Assembly: GCA_944384505.1 (NCBI GenBank)
Contig: CALWTQ010000006.1
Coordinates: 1-64,000, forward strand
Direction of reading: 5' to 3'
Source of the DNA: an uncultured Mediterraneibacter sp.
GTDB taxonomy: Bacteria; Bacillota; Clostridia; Lachnospirales; Lachnospiraceae
DNA length: 64,000 nt
Each line of letters opens with the position of its first letter. The stretch's first letter is position 1. Made by a program: the position numbers and the translations under genes. Below are positions 34,793-43,886 of this stretch, in pieces. Under the pieces are notes generated by a model that saw nothing but the letters and a program-made list of their open reading frames with translations, was not told the DNA's origin and searched no databases.

Positions 34793-35821
34793 TTACAGTA
34801 TTGATCTGCATGATCCCCGCTTTGTCAGGACAGCATCATAGACAATATGCCGGGATGGTCCGCCCTGGAGCATTTCAAAGAGAAATTCAATTCCTGAAAG
34901 AGCCATTTGGGAGGCGGGCTGACAGATCGTATCAAGGGCAGGGTTATAAAATTCTCCTGCGTCAATGCCGTCAAATCCCACAATGGAAATATCATCGGGA
35001 ACTTTAAGTCCCATTGAAAAGACTGCTTTGGCAGCGCCCAGTGCAAGGACGTCTGCAAAAGCGAAAACAGCTGTCATGTCCGGATTTCTTGAATAAAGCT
35101 GTTTCATAGCGTTAAAGCCAGTGAGATAGCCGGAATAAAAAGGCGCGTTCGTGTTGTCTGCGACTAAAGAGGGATTAAACGTAATGCCATGTTCTTCCAG
35201 AGCCCGCTGGTATCCCATAAAACGCAGTCGGTTTGGCGTTAAGCTGTCTGATGTAGGATCGTAGATAAAGCCAATTTTTTTATGTCCGAGAGATATGAGA
35301 TATTCTGTTGCGCGGAAGCCTTCCTTTTCGTCATCCACTTTTACGCTGGAATACAGATCCAGAGGGATAGAACTGTCCGCGGATACGGTGAGCAGTACAC
35401 AGGGAATACCCAGCTGGCGGAAGCGCTGGGCTGAGTAGCCGAAAGTACCTCCGATCAGAATCACTCCGCATAAGTTCCTGCTTCCTGCTTCCTGGATGGC
35501 AAGGTCGAGCTCATCTACATGGTCATCTACGTTCTGAATGATCAGTGAGTATCCTCTCAGTGATGTTTTCTCTTCAATCACACGAATCATCGTATGAAAG
35601 AAGGGGTTTGTAATACCTTTTACCAGGATTGCGATATTTTTTGAACTGTTTGCCTTCAGGTTACGCGCGCTTGAGTTTGGGACGTAGTTGTAGTCTTTCA
35701 TAACCTTCATGACCCGCTGTCGGACTTCGTTGCTTACGTATCCCGTGTTGTTAATAACACGGGATACAGTAGAGATGCCAACCCCGGATTCTCTTGCAAT
35801 ATCTTTGATTGTAACTCTCAT
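34793..35821 (-). CDS. LacI-family transcriptional regulator of the beta-glucan-type locus
   Basis: A 342-aa protein. ATG at 35821 has GGAG at 7 nt; an ATG four codons earlier has no site. N-terminal HTH MRVTIKDIARESGVGISTVS with the hinge PNSSARNLKAN, then a periplasmic-binding effector domain with FADVLALGAAKAV and IVGFDGIDAGEFYNP. It has its own promoter and is next to the phosphorylase and GH3 genes it probably controls. Its likely site is the palindrome at 41954. Confidence 0.9.
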   Translation of the reverse strand: MRVTIKDIARESGVGISTVSRVINNTGYVSNEVRQRVMKVMKDYNYVPNSSARNLKANSSKNIAILVKGITNPFFHTMIRVIEEKTSLRGYSLIIQNVDDHVDELDLAIQEAGSRNLCGVILIGGTFGYSAQRFRQLGIPCVLLTVSADSSIPLDLYSSVKVDDEKEGFRATEYLISLGHKKIGFIYDPTSDSLTPNRLRFMGYQRALEEHGITFNPSLVADNTNAPFYSGYLTGFNAMKQLYSRNPDMTAVFAFADVLALGAAKAVFSMGLKVPDDISIVGFDGIDAGEFYNPALDTICQPASQMALSGIEFLFEMLQGGPSRHIVYDAVLTKRGSCRSIL

Positions 35822-35862
35822 AACATACTCCAATTTCTAAAGACTTTGATCATACTACTCGT

Positions 35863-35893
35863 ATTATACCAGAAATAACCATTTTGTGTACAA
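35863..35893 (-). promoter_or_regulatory. Probable promoter of the LacI gene
   Basis: On the minus strand TATAAT (35868-35863) is a perfect -10 box; a TTGTAC lies 19 bp further upstream, a wide spacer. It is 42 bp before the start codon. Confidence 0.45.
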
Positions 35894-35913
35894 TTCCGCA
35901 TTGCTTTCCTTCC

Positions 35914-38900
35914 TTACAATCCGGCGTTATGTCTGTAGAGCCGGTCATGTTCTCCGGGCCAGATGTTAAGATCTGACGCTGGGGCCTTCGGTACGGGCAG
36001 CGATTCGGATACGGCTGGGACATAGATATGTATTTCAGAAGCATTCATATCCAGGCAGTTTTTATGAATTGAGATGCCGTCATCCCGGTATTTCCCGGCG
36101 CAGGAAACGGAGGGAAGTGTCTGCCCGTTCTGCTTTACGTACACATGCCTGTCAGATGGATGTTCAGAGTGCGAGTGTCCGGCCTGCGCGTCATCATTTC
36201 TGCGTGAAATGTGATAGTGGAATGTAAATTCATGTCCAAAACATCGGTAATGCAGCCTGAGACCGTCAAGAGAAGCGGGGAGCACAGGGCAGAGGCGCAG
36301 GCTGTCTCTTACAATATGGATGCCCAGCAGATCGCAGATGAGCCTCTTCATATAGAGGCCCGGTCCGCTGGAGTAAATTCTCCATCCTCCCTTAACTTCA
36401 ATAGATCCGTCTCTCAGTTTCTCGAAATTCTCTGCGTAATCATACCGGTTCATAAAGGCCCCTTCCGAGCTGCTGAAATACAGATTGCTCTGCCGCAGCG
36501 CTGCGTTTGGGACGGTGTCTTTTAAGTTGATGGGCGTGATCTCAAGAAGTGCTCGCCATGCAGCTTCCGGCTTGTTTGCTTTGCACAAAGTTTCAATGTA
36601 GCGGATATGCGCGTGCGTATACTGCAGGCTGATTTCGCGGCCTACATTTGCTGCCTGTTCCGCCCGTTTGAAAAGCGTGCTGACTCCGCCGTGATAAGCA
36701 GCAGGGCGGTCCATCAGCCTAACTCCGTCAGGAAAATGCAGATGCTTTTCGATCAGCCGGAGGTTGGTTTCTGCCAGATTTACTCCGGCTATATCCGCGA
36801 GGATCGAGCGGGTCAGGGGGAGCAGGCGTAGATGGATTCCGGTTTTTTTGTCATTCGGATGCAGCATGGGCACAAAATCATTATTCGGGGAGCTGTCCGC
36901 GCGGACTACGAACCCGGGAATGATTCCATCGACTATCAGGTATTTATGGAAATCTTCTTTTATATATCCGGCCAGTACACTAAGGTGGTCGGCCAGCTCC
37001 GGTTCCATCCCGGCAAGTATTTCAGACAAAAGGCGGAGCACCTGATAAGCAAGCGCCTGAGTCCATGAGCTGACAAGCTTCTTTTTCATGGATTCATCAG
37101 AGGGCTGCAGTGTATCGTCCCAGTCTCCGCCGCCATAAGAGATAAGATGTGTATCCGGCAGGAAGCGGCGCTCAATGGAGGCGATGGCGAGCCGCACATG
37201 GTCGATCAGCGGTTTACCCTGCTCCTTCGGGGTATCGATAAACGGCAGTGTCTCTGAGAGGATAGACGTGTCTCCGGTGTGGCGGATATAATCCCCGATG
37301 CATTTCAGCGGCCAGAAGATCACATCGCCGTGGCAGTCTTCCTGACAGTCTGTATACCGGTCAAACATAAACCACTGGGGCCATTCTCCTGAAATAGCCT
37401 TCTGATGTGAAAAGATATTGAGAAGGACTTCTCTTGCCAAAGGAAACTTTTGAACCGCCATGAACAGTTCCATGGGCCCCTGGCAGACGTCTCTGGTCCC
37501 CCATGCAGCGCCGCCGGACTGTTCCAGCCCGTGAGGCACGGCAAAATGCACCAGGGCGTTATGGCAGTACCAGCGGGATATGAGATTGAGCTTTTCGATA
37601 TCCCGGCGGCGTTCTCCGTCCTTTTCCAGATGAAATCCGTTTAAAAAGCTGTCGTAGTACTCCAGATATTTTGCGCGTTCCGATGTGGAATCTGCAGGTT
37701 CGCAAGTTGGCACGGCGTCATCTTCCAGTGCTCCGCGGATAACGATCTGGAAATGAGAGCGGCCTTTTACGGAAAGCGTCAACAGTCCTGTGTTCTGCGG
37801 CATGTTGTCTTCAAAGAAGATGCGGTCGTCGCTCCATGTATAAGAGGTATTTGGGAGATACAGGTCGTAGTGCAGTCCGGGGTAAGGTGAGTTGTCCATG
37901 GGCTCGGGACGGAAGTGGAGCACGCTTCCTGTGCCGGCGGATTCTCCTGGGGCAGCAGCTTCTTTTGCACTGCCGGTTCCTTCTGTGCTGTCCGGTACTT
38001 CCACGAGGATAGGGGATGTAAATTCATGGGTCCCCAGAACAAGCTGACCGGTCATTATAAAATCATAGGCTTCTCCTTTCAGGCTCTCCACTTCTGTGAT
38101 AATCTTAGTATCGTCCTTTACTGCAAAGGAAGTAACGCGAAGAATATCGTCCTCCAGCTGGTATAGCCAGCGGGAATAATTCAGGCCCGCTTCGAAAGCA
38201 GCGGGAAGTTTCAGCAGGCGGTATTCTCCGTTGAGAAATATCCATATCCGCTGGCCGCTGTTTTTCAACAGATCCATAAGCCCCCTCGAAACAGAGAGCA
38301 GCTTATGCTTGGTTGTGTTTCCGATGACTGTCTGAGCGTTGAATATGCCGGAAATATAGTTTGTAGATGTAATCAGCCTGTTGTTAATCCTCTCCGGCGA
38401 TGCGGCGGTAGTGATGATGTTTCCGTGAGGCCGTTCGGTGAGGAGTTCCTTCTGCTGGAGTACAACATGCGAATAGTCCGGAGTGAAGAACGACATCAGA
38501 TTTCCGCCATGATATTCTTCCTGCAGGCGTTGAGGATACATTTCTGATATTTCTTCTTCTCCCCACTGATCTGAGGTGAAAGGTTCGCCGAAGCAGGAAC
38601 GGATCTTAACCGGCGGAACGGGTCTGCCGTCTCCCGCGGGATAAAAATCTCGATAAATCTTTCGGATTTCATCCATATATTCTATAGAACTGACACTTTT
38701 CGGGTGATTGTCTTTAAAGCAGCTGAAAAATACTGTGTGTCTGGAACCATCCAGCCGGAAACGTTCGCTTTGCAGAGCAGTGTAGCTGTTTTCGAATTGC
38801 AGCGTCTGGCTTGGCAGATCTTTGGAGAGGGCGGCAGGAATCTGACAGGCTTTATATGAGAGGCCGAAAAACTGCAGACCATCTGTAGAATACTGTACAG

Positions 38901-39462
38901 CTCTGGCGTTTAATATTCCCTGGTGGATATATGGATATCCTGTGCTCTGGACCAGATTCTGACGGGAACATATGTGATATCCGTTTTTGTCCATGATGAC
39001 TGTGTGCCCCAGGTACTGAGCGGCGTAGAGTTCATTTTCCAGCAGGGAAGGCTTGTCCGCTATTCCTACATCCTGGCCGCAGACCAGGTCTATGGTCCTA
39101 GCTTCCCCGGTTGTGCGAAGGGACACATCCCAGAACCATGCGGATGGGCTGGGGATGAAGGTCACTTCGTAGGATATGTCTCTGATTTCTCCCTGGTATT
39201 TCAGGCATCTGCTGTCCTGGATCAGGCGGGATCCGGAGTGGATGCCTAAAAGCGGATAATGGGAGATCTTAGCTCCGGAGGGATCCTCCTCATATATGCG
39301 GAGCCAGATATTGTTGGCGGAGCCTTCCTTTTTACTTCCGATAAATCCGTTCAGCATAACCGGTCCGGACTCGAAGCTGTAGACGTCGCCTGTGGTCAGG
39401 AAAGAGTAAACTGTATTCTCGCACTGATACCGGATTGAACCGGGAATATGTGTAAGCTTCAT
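35914..39462 (-). CDS. Clan GH-Q glycoside phosphorylase (GH94-like, oligoglucan type)
   Basis: A 1182-aa intracellular protein without signal peptide. An N-terminal beta-sandwich (to about 400) precedes an (alpha/alpha)6 catalytic barrel with GAAWGTRDVCQGPMELFMAV, where D658 is the likely general acid, then DCHGDVIFWPLKCIGDYI and SYGGGDWDDTLQPSD. The length matches 1,2-beta-oligoglucan phosphorylases of GH94 and also GH149/GH161 enzymes. It releases sugar-1-phosphate from the non-reducing end. Its ATG overlaps the TGA of the GH3 gene (ATGA). The exact linkage cannot be set from sequence. Confidence 0.8.
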   Translation of the reverse strand: MKLTHIPGSIRYQCENTVYSFLTTGDVYSFESGPVMLNGFIGSKKEGSANNIWLRIYEEDPSGAKISHYPLLGIHSGSRLIQDSRCLKYQGEIRDISYEVTFIPSPSAWFWDVSLRTTGEARTIDLVCGQDVGIADKPSLLENELYAAQYLGHTVIMDKNGYHICSRQNLVQSTGYPYIHQGILNARAVQYSTDGLQFFGLSYKACQIPAALSKDLPSQTLQFENSYTALQSERFRLDGSRHTVFFSCFKDNHPKSVSSIEYMDEIRKIYRDFYPAGDGRPVPPVKIRSCFGEPFTSDQWGEEEISEMYPQRLQEEYHGGNLMSFFTPDYSHVVLQQKELLTERPHGNIITTAASPERINNRLITSTNYISGIFNAQTVIGNTTKHKLLSVSRGLMDLLKNSGQRIWIFLNGEYRLLKLPAAFEAGLNYSRWLYQLEDDILRVTSFAVKDDTKIITEVESLKGEAYDFIMTGQLVLGTHEFTSPILVEVPDSTEGTGSAKEAAAPGESAGTGSVLHFRPEPMDNSPYPGLHYDLYLPNTSYTWSDDRIFFEDNMPQNTGLLTLSVKGRSHFQIVIRGALEDDAVPTCEPADSTSERAKYLEYYDSFLNGFHLEKDGERRRDIEKLNLISRWYCHNALVHFAVPHGLEQSGGAAWGTRDVCQGPMELFMAVQKFPLAREVLLNIFSHQKAISGEWPQWFMFDRYTDCQEDCHGDVIFWPLKCIGDYIRHTGDTSILSETLPFIDTPKEQGKPLIDHVRLAIASIERRFLPDTHLISYGGGDWDDTLQPSDESMKKKLVSSWTQALAYQVLRLLSEILAGMEPELADHLSVLAGYIKEDFHKYLIVDGIIPGFVVRADSSPNNDFVPMLHPNDKKTGIHLRLLPLTRSILADIAGVNLAETNLRLIEKHLHFPDGVRLMDRPAAYHGGVSTLFKRAEQAANVGREISLQYTHAHIRYIETLCKANKPEAAWRALLEITPINLKDTVPNAALRQSNLYFSSSEGAFMNRYDYAENFEKLRDGSIEVKGGWRIYSSGPGLYMKRLICDLLGIHIVRDSLRLCPVLPASLDGLRLHYRCFGHEFTFHYHISRRNDDAQAGHSHSEHPSDRHVYVKQNGQTLPSVSCAGKYRDDGISIHKNCLDMNASEIHIYVPAVSESLPVPKAPASDLNIWPGEHDRLYRHNAGL

Positions 39463-41669
39463 GATATCTCCTTTTCAAATAGATGTTCAGTTATATATAA
39501 TTCTTTGTTTAAGGTATCGCTGGAATTCCTTCCGATCATGATGAGAAAGCTCCCATTTTCGAAGGTTTTCCGGCCGTCTTTATAAAAAGAGAGCATTTCT
39601 TTTGTGATGCGAAAGGTTACGGTTTGTGATTCGCCTCCTTTTAGGAAGACTTTGGAAAAACCTTTCAGTTCCATCACCGGGCGCACGATGCTGGCTGACA
39701 GATCGCGGATGTAGAGCTGTACGGTTTCGCATCCGTCTGTGTCAGAGACATTGGAAACCGTGACAGAAGCCGTGATGCAGGCGGTTAAAGAACCGATAGC
39801 AGAATCTTCCGGGAAGATCTGCAGATTACTGTACTGGAAGTCGGAGTAGCTCAGCCCGTATCCGAAACAGTAGAGAGGTTCGCTGGGGCAGTCCAAATAC
39901 CGTGATACATAACGGGAATCCGCATTTTCCGAGCACAGCGGCCTACCGGTTCGGAAGTGGTTATAGTAGACCGGGATCTGTCCTGCTGTGTATGGAAAAC
40001 TCATGGAAAGCCTTCCGGATGGATTGATGGTGCCGGTGATTAGGTCTGCCAGGGCATTCCCTGATTCTGTTCCGAGAAACCATGCCTGAAGTATTGCGCT
40101 GCAGTATGGGACAATGGGTGCGATTTCCAGAGGACGTCCGCTGAAAAGGATCAGGATGACTCGTTTTCCTGCGTCATGCACCTGCCGGATCAGCAGCTCC
40201 TGATTCGGGGAAAGGCGCAGGAATGCTTTGCTTCCGCCTTCCCCGGTGTCGTCCTGATGCTCTCCGGCCGCGATAATTACAGTGTCACAGTCGTTAAAGC
40301 GGGCGGAAAAGTCCTTATCAGGCGCCGGGATATCCGGATTGCCGGACAGACAGCTCCCGAGATCCCCGCAGTCTTCGAAGTGAATAGCATCCGGCGAAAT
40401 TTTGCCGCAGAGTCCTTCGTATAGAGAAACGCCGGTTTTGATGCCCGCGGACCAGCCGCCCAGAATATAAGGGGATGCGGCAAAGGGGCCTGTAAGTCCG
40501 ATCTTTCCTGAACCTCTGGAAATGTTAAGAGGCAGGACTTTGTCATTTTTCAGAAGCACAGCAGATCCCGCGGCGATACGCCGGGCGGCTGCACGGTTCT
40601 TTTCAGAAAGGTGGAGGGCGGTTTCTGCGTCTGCGGAAGCGTCCTTGTATGGATTTTCGAATAAGCCAAGCTCGTTTTTCAGAGTCAGGATGCGGAGCAC
40701 GGCGTCATCTATCATCTGTTCTGTGATCGCTCCGTTATCTAGAAGCTCCTGCAGATGATTAGTAAAGTGTGTGGACATCATTTCTATGTCTGTCCCTGCG
40801 ACAAGACTTTTTTCTGCGGCTTCGTACCCGTCCTTTGCGGCGCCGTGTTCTATTAATTCGCCTACAGAGTTATAGTCCGAGATTACAGGGCTGTTAAATT
40901 TCCATTCTGTGCGAAGAATATCGCTGAGAAGTTTTTTGTTTGCTGTAGACGGAACAAGGTCTACTGTATTGAAAGCGGTCATTACCATTTTTGCCCCTGC
41001 GTCTATCGCTGCCCGGTAAGCCGGGAGGTAACTGTTCCGGAGTACATTATCTGATATGTCGACTGTATTATATTCACGTCCGCCCTCGGGAGCGCCGTAA
41101 GCGGCGAAGTGCTTCACACAGGAAGCGGCACATCCAGGGGCTGAGATGTCTTCTCCCTGGTACCCCTCAACGGAAGCGGCGCACAATTGTGAATTCAGCA
41201 GGGGATCCTCACCGAAAGATTCCATAACGCGGCCCCAGCGGGGATCGCGTACAAGATCAGCCATAGGAGCAAATGTAACGTGGATACCTGATGCGGCGCT
41301 TTCTTCGGCTGCAATCCGCGCTGCTTCTCGAACGCTGTCGGGGGAGAAACTGCAGCCCAAAGCCAGCGGGATCGGGAATATGGTTTTGAATCCGTGTATG
41401 ATATCTGCCATAAAAAGCAGAGGGATCTTGTGCGGATCATTTTTTAAATGTTCTGTCTGAATATAAATCATATCTTCAGCATTGTCGCAGTTTAAAACAC
41501 TTCCTATAGAAGCTGCGGTCTTCGGATGAACCCGCAGTCCGGTATCTGGCCCTGTCAATGGTGTAATGCAGTTAAAACCAAAGTTTACAGGCGCTAGCTG
41601 CGTCATCTGGGCCGCTTTTTCTTCCAATGTCATAGAAGAAAGCAGCTGGGAAAGTTGTTTTTGTGTCAT
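39459..41669 (-). CDS. GH3 beta-glucosidase (BglX-like)
   Basis: A 736-aa cytoplasmic GH3 enzyme. It shows the TIM-barrel residues MADLVRDPRWGRVMESFGEDP and VKHFAAYG, the nucleophile D265 in VISDYNSVGEL (SDY in place of the usual SDW), the alpha/beta-sandwich domain (about 370-560), and a C-terminal fibronectin-III-like domain. It heads the minus-strand operon with the GH-Q phosphorylase. It would hydrolyse disaccharides released from the oligosaccharide the phosphorylase shortens. SD AGGTGA precedes the ATG at 41669. Confidence 0.9.
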   Translation of the reverse strand: MTQKQLSQLLSSMTLEEKAAQMTQLAPVNFGFNCITPLTGPDTGLRVHPKTAASIGSVLNCDNAEDMIYIQTEHLKNDPHKIPLLFMADIIHGFKTIFPIPLALGCSFSPDSVREAARIAAEESAASGIHVTFAPMADLVRDPRWGRVMESFGEDPLLNSQLCAASVEGYQGEDISAPGCAASCVKHFAAYGAPEGGREYNTVDISDNVLRNSYLPAYRAAIDAGAKMVMTAFNTVDLVPSTANKKLLSDILRTEWKFNSPVISDYNSVGELIEHGAAKDGYEAAEKSLVAGTDIEMMSTHFTNHLQELLDNGAITEQMIDDAVLRILTLKNELGLFENPYKDASADAETALHLSEKNRAAARRIAAGSAVLLKNDKVLPLNISRGSGKIGLTGPFAASPYILGGWSAGIKTGVSLYEGLCGKISPDAIHFEDCGDLGSCLSGNPDIPAPDKDFSARFNDCDTVIIAAGEHQDDTGEGGSKAFLRLSPNQELLIRQVHDAGKRVILILFSGRPLEIAPIVPYCSAILQAWFLGTESGNALADLITGTINPSGRLSMSFPYTAGQIPVYYNHFRTGRPLCSENADSRYVSRYLDCPSEPLYCFGYGLSYSDFQYSNLQIFPEDSAIGSLTACITASVTVSNVSDTDGCETVQLYIRDLSASIVRPVMELKGFSKVFLKGGESQTVTFRITKEMLSFYKDGRKTFENGSFLIMIGRNSSDTLNKELYITEHLFEKEIS

Positions 41670-41745
41670 TTGATCACCTCTGTTTTCGGAAAATAATTTT
41701 TAATAATGCTTAAAATATAATAAATTTTATTGAATTTACTGGTGT

Positions 41746-41757
41746 GGTAACGATTCC
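41746..41757. promoter_or_regulatory. Possible second operator near the GH3 start
   Basis: GGTAACGATTCC is an imperfect palindrome around a central CG, similar to LacI-family half sites, 77 bp before the GH3 start codon. It may serve the leftward promoter. Confidence 0.35.
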
Positions 41758-41901
41758 CTAATATTTTAAGAAGATTTTAAAATAAATAATCTGGATTGTC
41801 AATATAAACGTGAAAATAATAGATAAGCTAAAAATATATGAGCTAAATGCACAAAAAATAGGCTGTAAAATCATAAATAGTATATAAAAATATATTTAAC
41901 G

Positions 41902-41930
41902 TTGACATGAAAATGCGAGGGCTGTATAAT
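41902..41930 (+). promoter_or_regulatory. Consensus promoter of the permease operon
   Basis: TTGACA (41902-41907), 17-bp spacer and TATAAT (41925-41930), all consensus. It drives the permease-binding protein-GH127 arm. The remainder of the 365-bp gap (41670-42034) is AT-rich and holds the operators but no gene. Confidence 0.75.
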
Positions 41931-41953
41931 CTAGATAGAAAACGGAAAGGGAA

Positions 41954-41971
41954 ATGGAAAAACGTTTCCAT
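41954..41971. promoter_or_regulatory. LacI-type operator downstream of the promoter
   Basis: ATGGAAAAACGTTTCCAT is a palindrome with a central CG, just after the predicted start near 41937. A bound repressor would block elongation. It resembles a cre site but is two bases wider than the standard cre, so the local LacI regulator is favoured. Confidence 0.65.
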
Positions 41972-42034
41972 AAATGGAGGTGAAAACAGGTTTTACGGGG
42001 AGAAAAATGATGTTAAGTAGTAAAGGAGGAGTGT

Positions 42035-42997
42035 ATGCGGCGTTTGGGAAAAGAAATATGGAAGAACAGGGCGCTTTATATCATGCTGCTGCCGGGACTT
42101 GTATGGTTTTTCATCTTTGCATATATGCCCATGGGAGGATTAACGCTCGCGTTTAAAGATTTTAATGCAAGTCTGGGAATCTGGGGAAGCCCGTGGTCGG
42201 GACTTGATAATTTTAGAGATCTGTTTCATGATCCGGCATTTTTGAGATCAGTATGGAGAACTCTGGCGATTAATATAGGAAAACTGATTGTGTCGTTTCC
42301 GGTACCGGTTGCGCTGGCGCTCTTGTTTAATGAGCTTCGGATGCGCAGATACAGCAAGGCGCTGCAGACAGTTTTTACATTTCCCAACTTTTTGTCATGG
42401 GTCATTACATCAGGAATTATTATTAATATTCTGTCTAATTCAGGCCTGGTGAATGGGCTGCTGCAGACGATGGGCTTTGATATTGTTAATTTCCTTGGAT
42501 CGGAGAAGATGTTCATTCCGATGCTGTATCTCAGTGAGATATGGAAGACGTCAGGATGGTCGGCGATCATTTATATGGCATCGATCAGCGGGATAGATGC
42601 AGAGCAGTATGAAGCGGCTCAGCTGGACGGAGCATCCAGGTTTCAGATGATGATGCATATTACTCTGCCAAGTATTGCACCAACGATCATTGTAATGTTT
42701 ATCCTGGCATCAGGAAATCTGATGACGTCAAGTTTTGACCAGGTATTCAATTTGTCAAATGCGGCTACAAAGAACGTGGCAGAGGTTCTGGATATGTACA
42801 TATACAGGATTACATTCCAGAGCTCTACGGATTTCTCGTTCTCAACGGCTGCCAGTCTGTTCAGGTCTGTGGTCAACATGATACTGCTGCTGGCGGCGGA
42901 CTGGGGCGCAAAACGCATGGGCGGCACCGGACTGTTCGGCGGCGTGCAGAAAGGAGAGGGAAAGCGTGAAAAGAGAAAAGCAAGAAAAGCGGCATAA
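42035..42997 (+). CDS. ABC permease (LplB-like)
   Basis: A 320-aa membrane protein; AAAGGAGGAG precedes the ATG at 42035. Six helices; EAA loop EQYEAAQLDGASRFQMMMHI. It begins like the LplB/YtcP class (LPGLVWFFIFAYMPMGG). A basic C-terminal tail (KRKARKAA) overlaps the next permease by 32 bp. Confidence 0.9.
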   Translation: MRRLGKEIWKNRALYIMLLPGLVWFFIFAYMPMGGLTLAFKDFNASLGIWGSPWSGLDNFRDLFHDPAFLRSVWRTLAINIGKLIVSFPVPVALALLFNELRMRRYSKALQTVFTFPNFLSWVITSGIIINILSNSGLVNGLLQTMGFDIVNFLGSEKMFIPMLYLSEIWKTSGWSAIIYMASISGIDAEQYEAAQLDGASRFQMMMHITLPSIAPTIIVMFILASGNLMTSSFDQVFNLSNAATKNVAEVLDMYIYRITFQSSTDFSFSTAASLFRSVVNMILLLAADWGAKRMGGTGLFGGVQKGEGKREKRKARKAA

Positions 42998-43862
42998 GCG
43001 TAAGTTTTCTAAACTTGATATTGCGATTTTTATTATTCTGACTCTGGGCGCGATTGTGATTATTGTCCCGTTCTGGAATGTGCTTGTAGTATCATTTGCA
43101 ACTCAGAAGGAATACGCGGACAATCCGCTGATGCTCTTTCCTCAGAGCCCGACTCTGGACGCGTACAAGTATTTGTTCAAAGACGGGAAGATCTGGCAGG
43201 GATATATCAACACATTTAAACTGCTTATCATGGGACTTCCCTTAAGCGTGTTCCTGACAACCACCATGGCATACGGGCTGAGCAGGCCGAATTTCCCGGG
43301 CAGGAAAGTGATCATGTATCTGGTTGTGTTCACCATGATATTTAACGGCGGTATTGTGCCGATGTATCTAGTAATGAGACAGCTTGGACTGACAGGGTCT
43401 CTCTGGGCGGTAACTTTTTCTACATGCTTCAGCGTATTTAACATGATCCTGATGATCAATTATTTCCAGAGCATTCCGGATTCGTTGATTGAGTCGGCAC
43501 GGCTGGACGGTGCGGGAGAGTGGAAGATTCTTTTGAAGATCATCCTTCCGTTGTCGAAACCGATTATGGCGACGATTACTTTGTTCTACGGCGTGTCCAT
43601 TTGGAATGAATGGTATGACGCCATGATCTTTATCAGGGATCCTCAGAAACTGCCGCTGCAGAACGTGCTTCGAAGTATTATTCAGGAGACGGAGATCGCT
43701 ACAAGCGCAACAGGAAGTATAGCTGCAATGGGCGGCCCTCAGTTTGACGATGGAATTAAAATGGCGGCGGTGTTTTTGACAATGGTGCCAATCATGTGTT
43801 TCTATCCGTTCTTACAGAAATATTTTACGAAGGGAATCATGGTAGGAGCGGTTAAGATGTAA
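42966..43862 (+). CDS. ABC permease (LplC/YtcP-like)
   Basis: A 298-aa membrane protein with six helices. EAA loop LIESARLDGAGEWKILLKII. It starts with GTG or the overlapping ATG inside the preceding gene's basic tail, with AGGAGAGGG upstream. It forms the channel with the LplB-like permease. Confidence 0.88.
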   Translation: MKREKQEKRHKRKFSKLDIAIFIILTLGAIVIIVPFWNVLVVSFATQKEYADNPLMLFPQSPTLDAYKYLFKDGKIWQGYINTFKLLIMGLPLSVFLTTTMAYGLSRPNFPGRKVIMYLVVFTMIFNGGIVPMYLVMRQLGLTGSLWAVTFSTCFSVFNMILMINYFQSIPDSLIESARLDGAGEWKILLKIILPLSKPIMATITLFYGVSIWNEWYDAMIFIRDPQKLPLQNVLRSIIQETEIATSATGSIAAMGGPQFDDGIKMAAVFLTMVPIMCFYPFLQKYFTKGIMVGAVKM

Positions 43863-43886
43863 AAAGCAATAAAAGGAGGATGAAGA

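Noticed and set aside
41954..41971. CcpA cre site at the permease promoter.
   Set aside because: The spacing between half sites is 16 rather than 14 bp, and a local LacI regulator explains it better. A cre role is not excluded.
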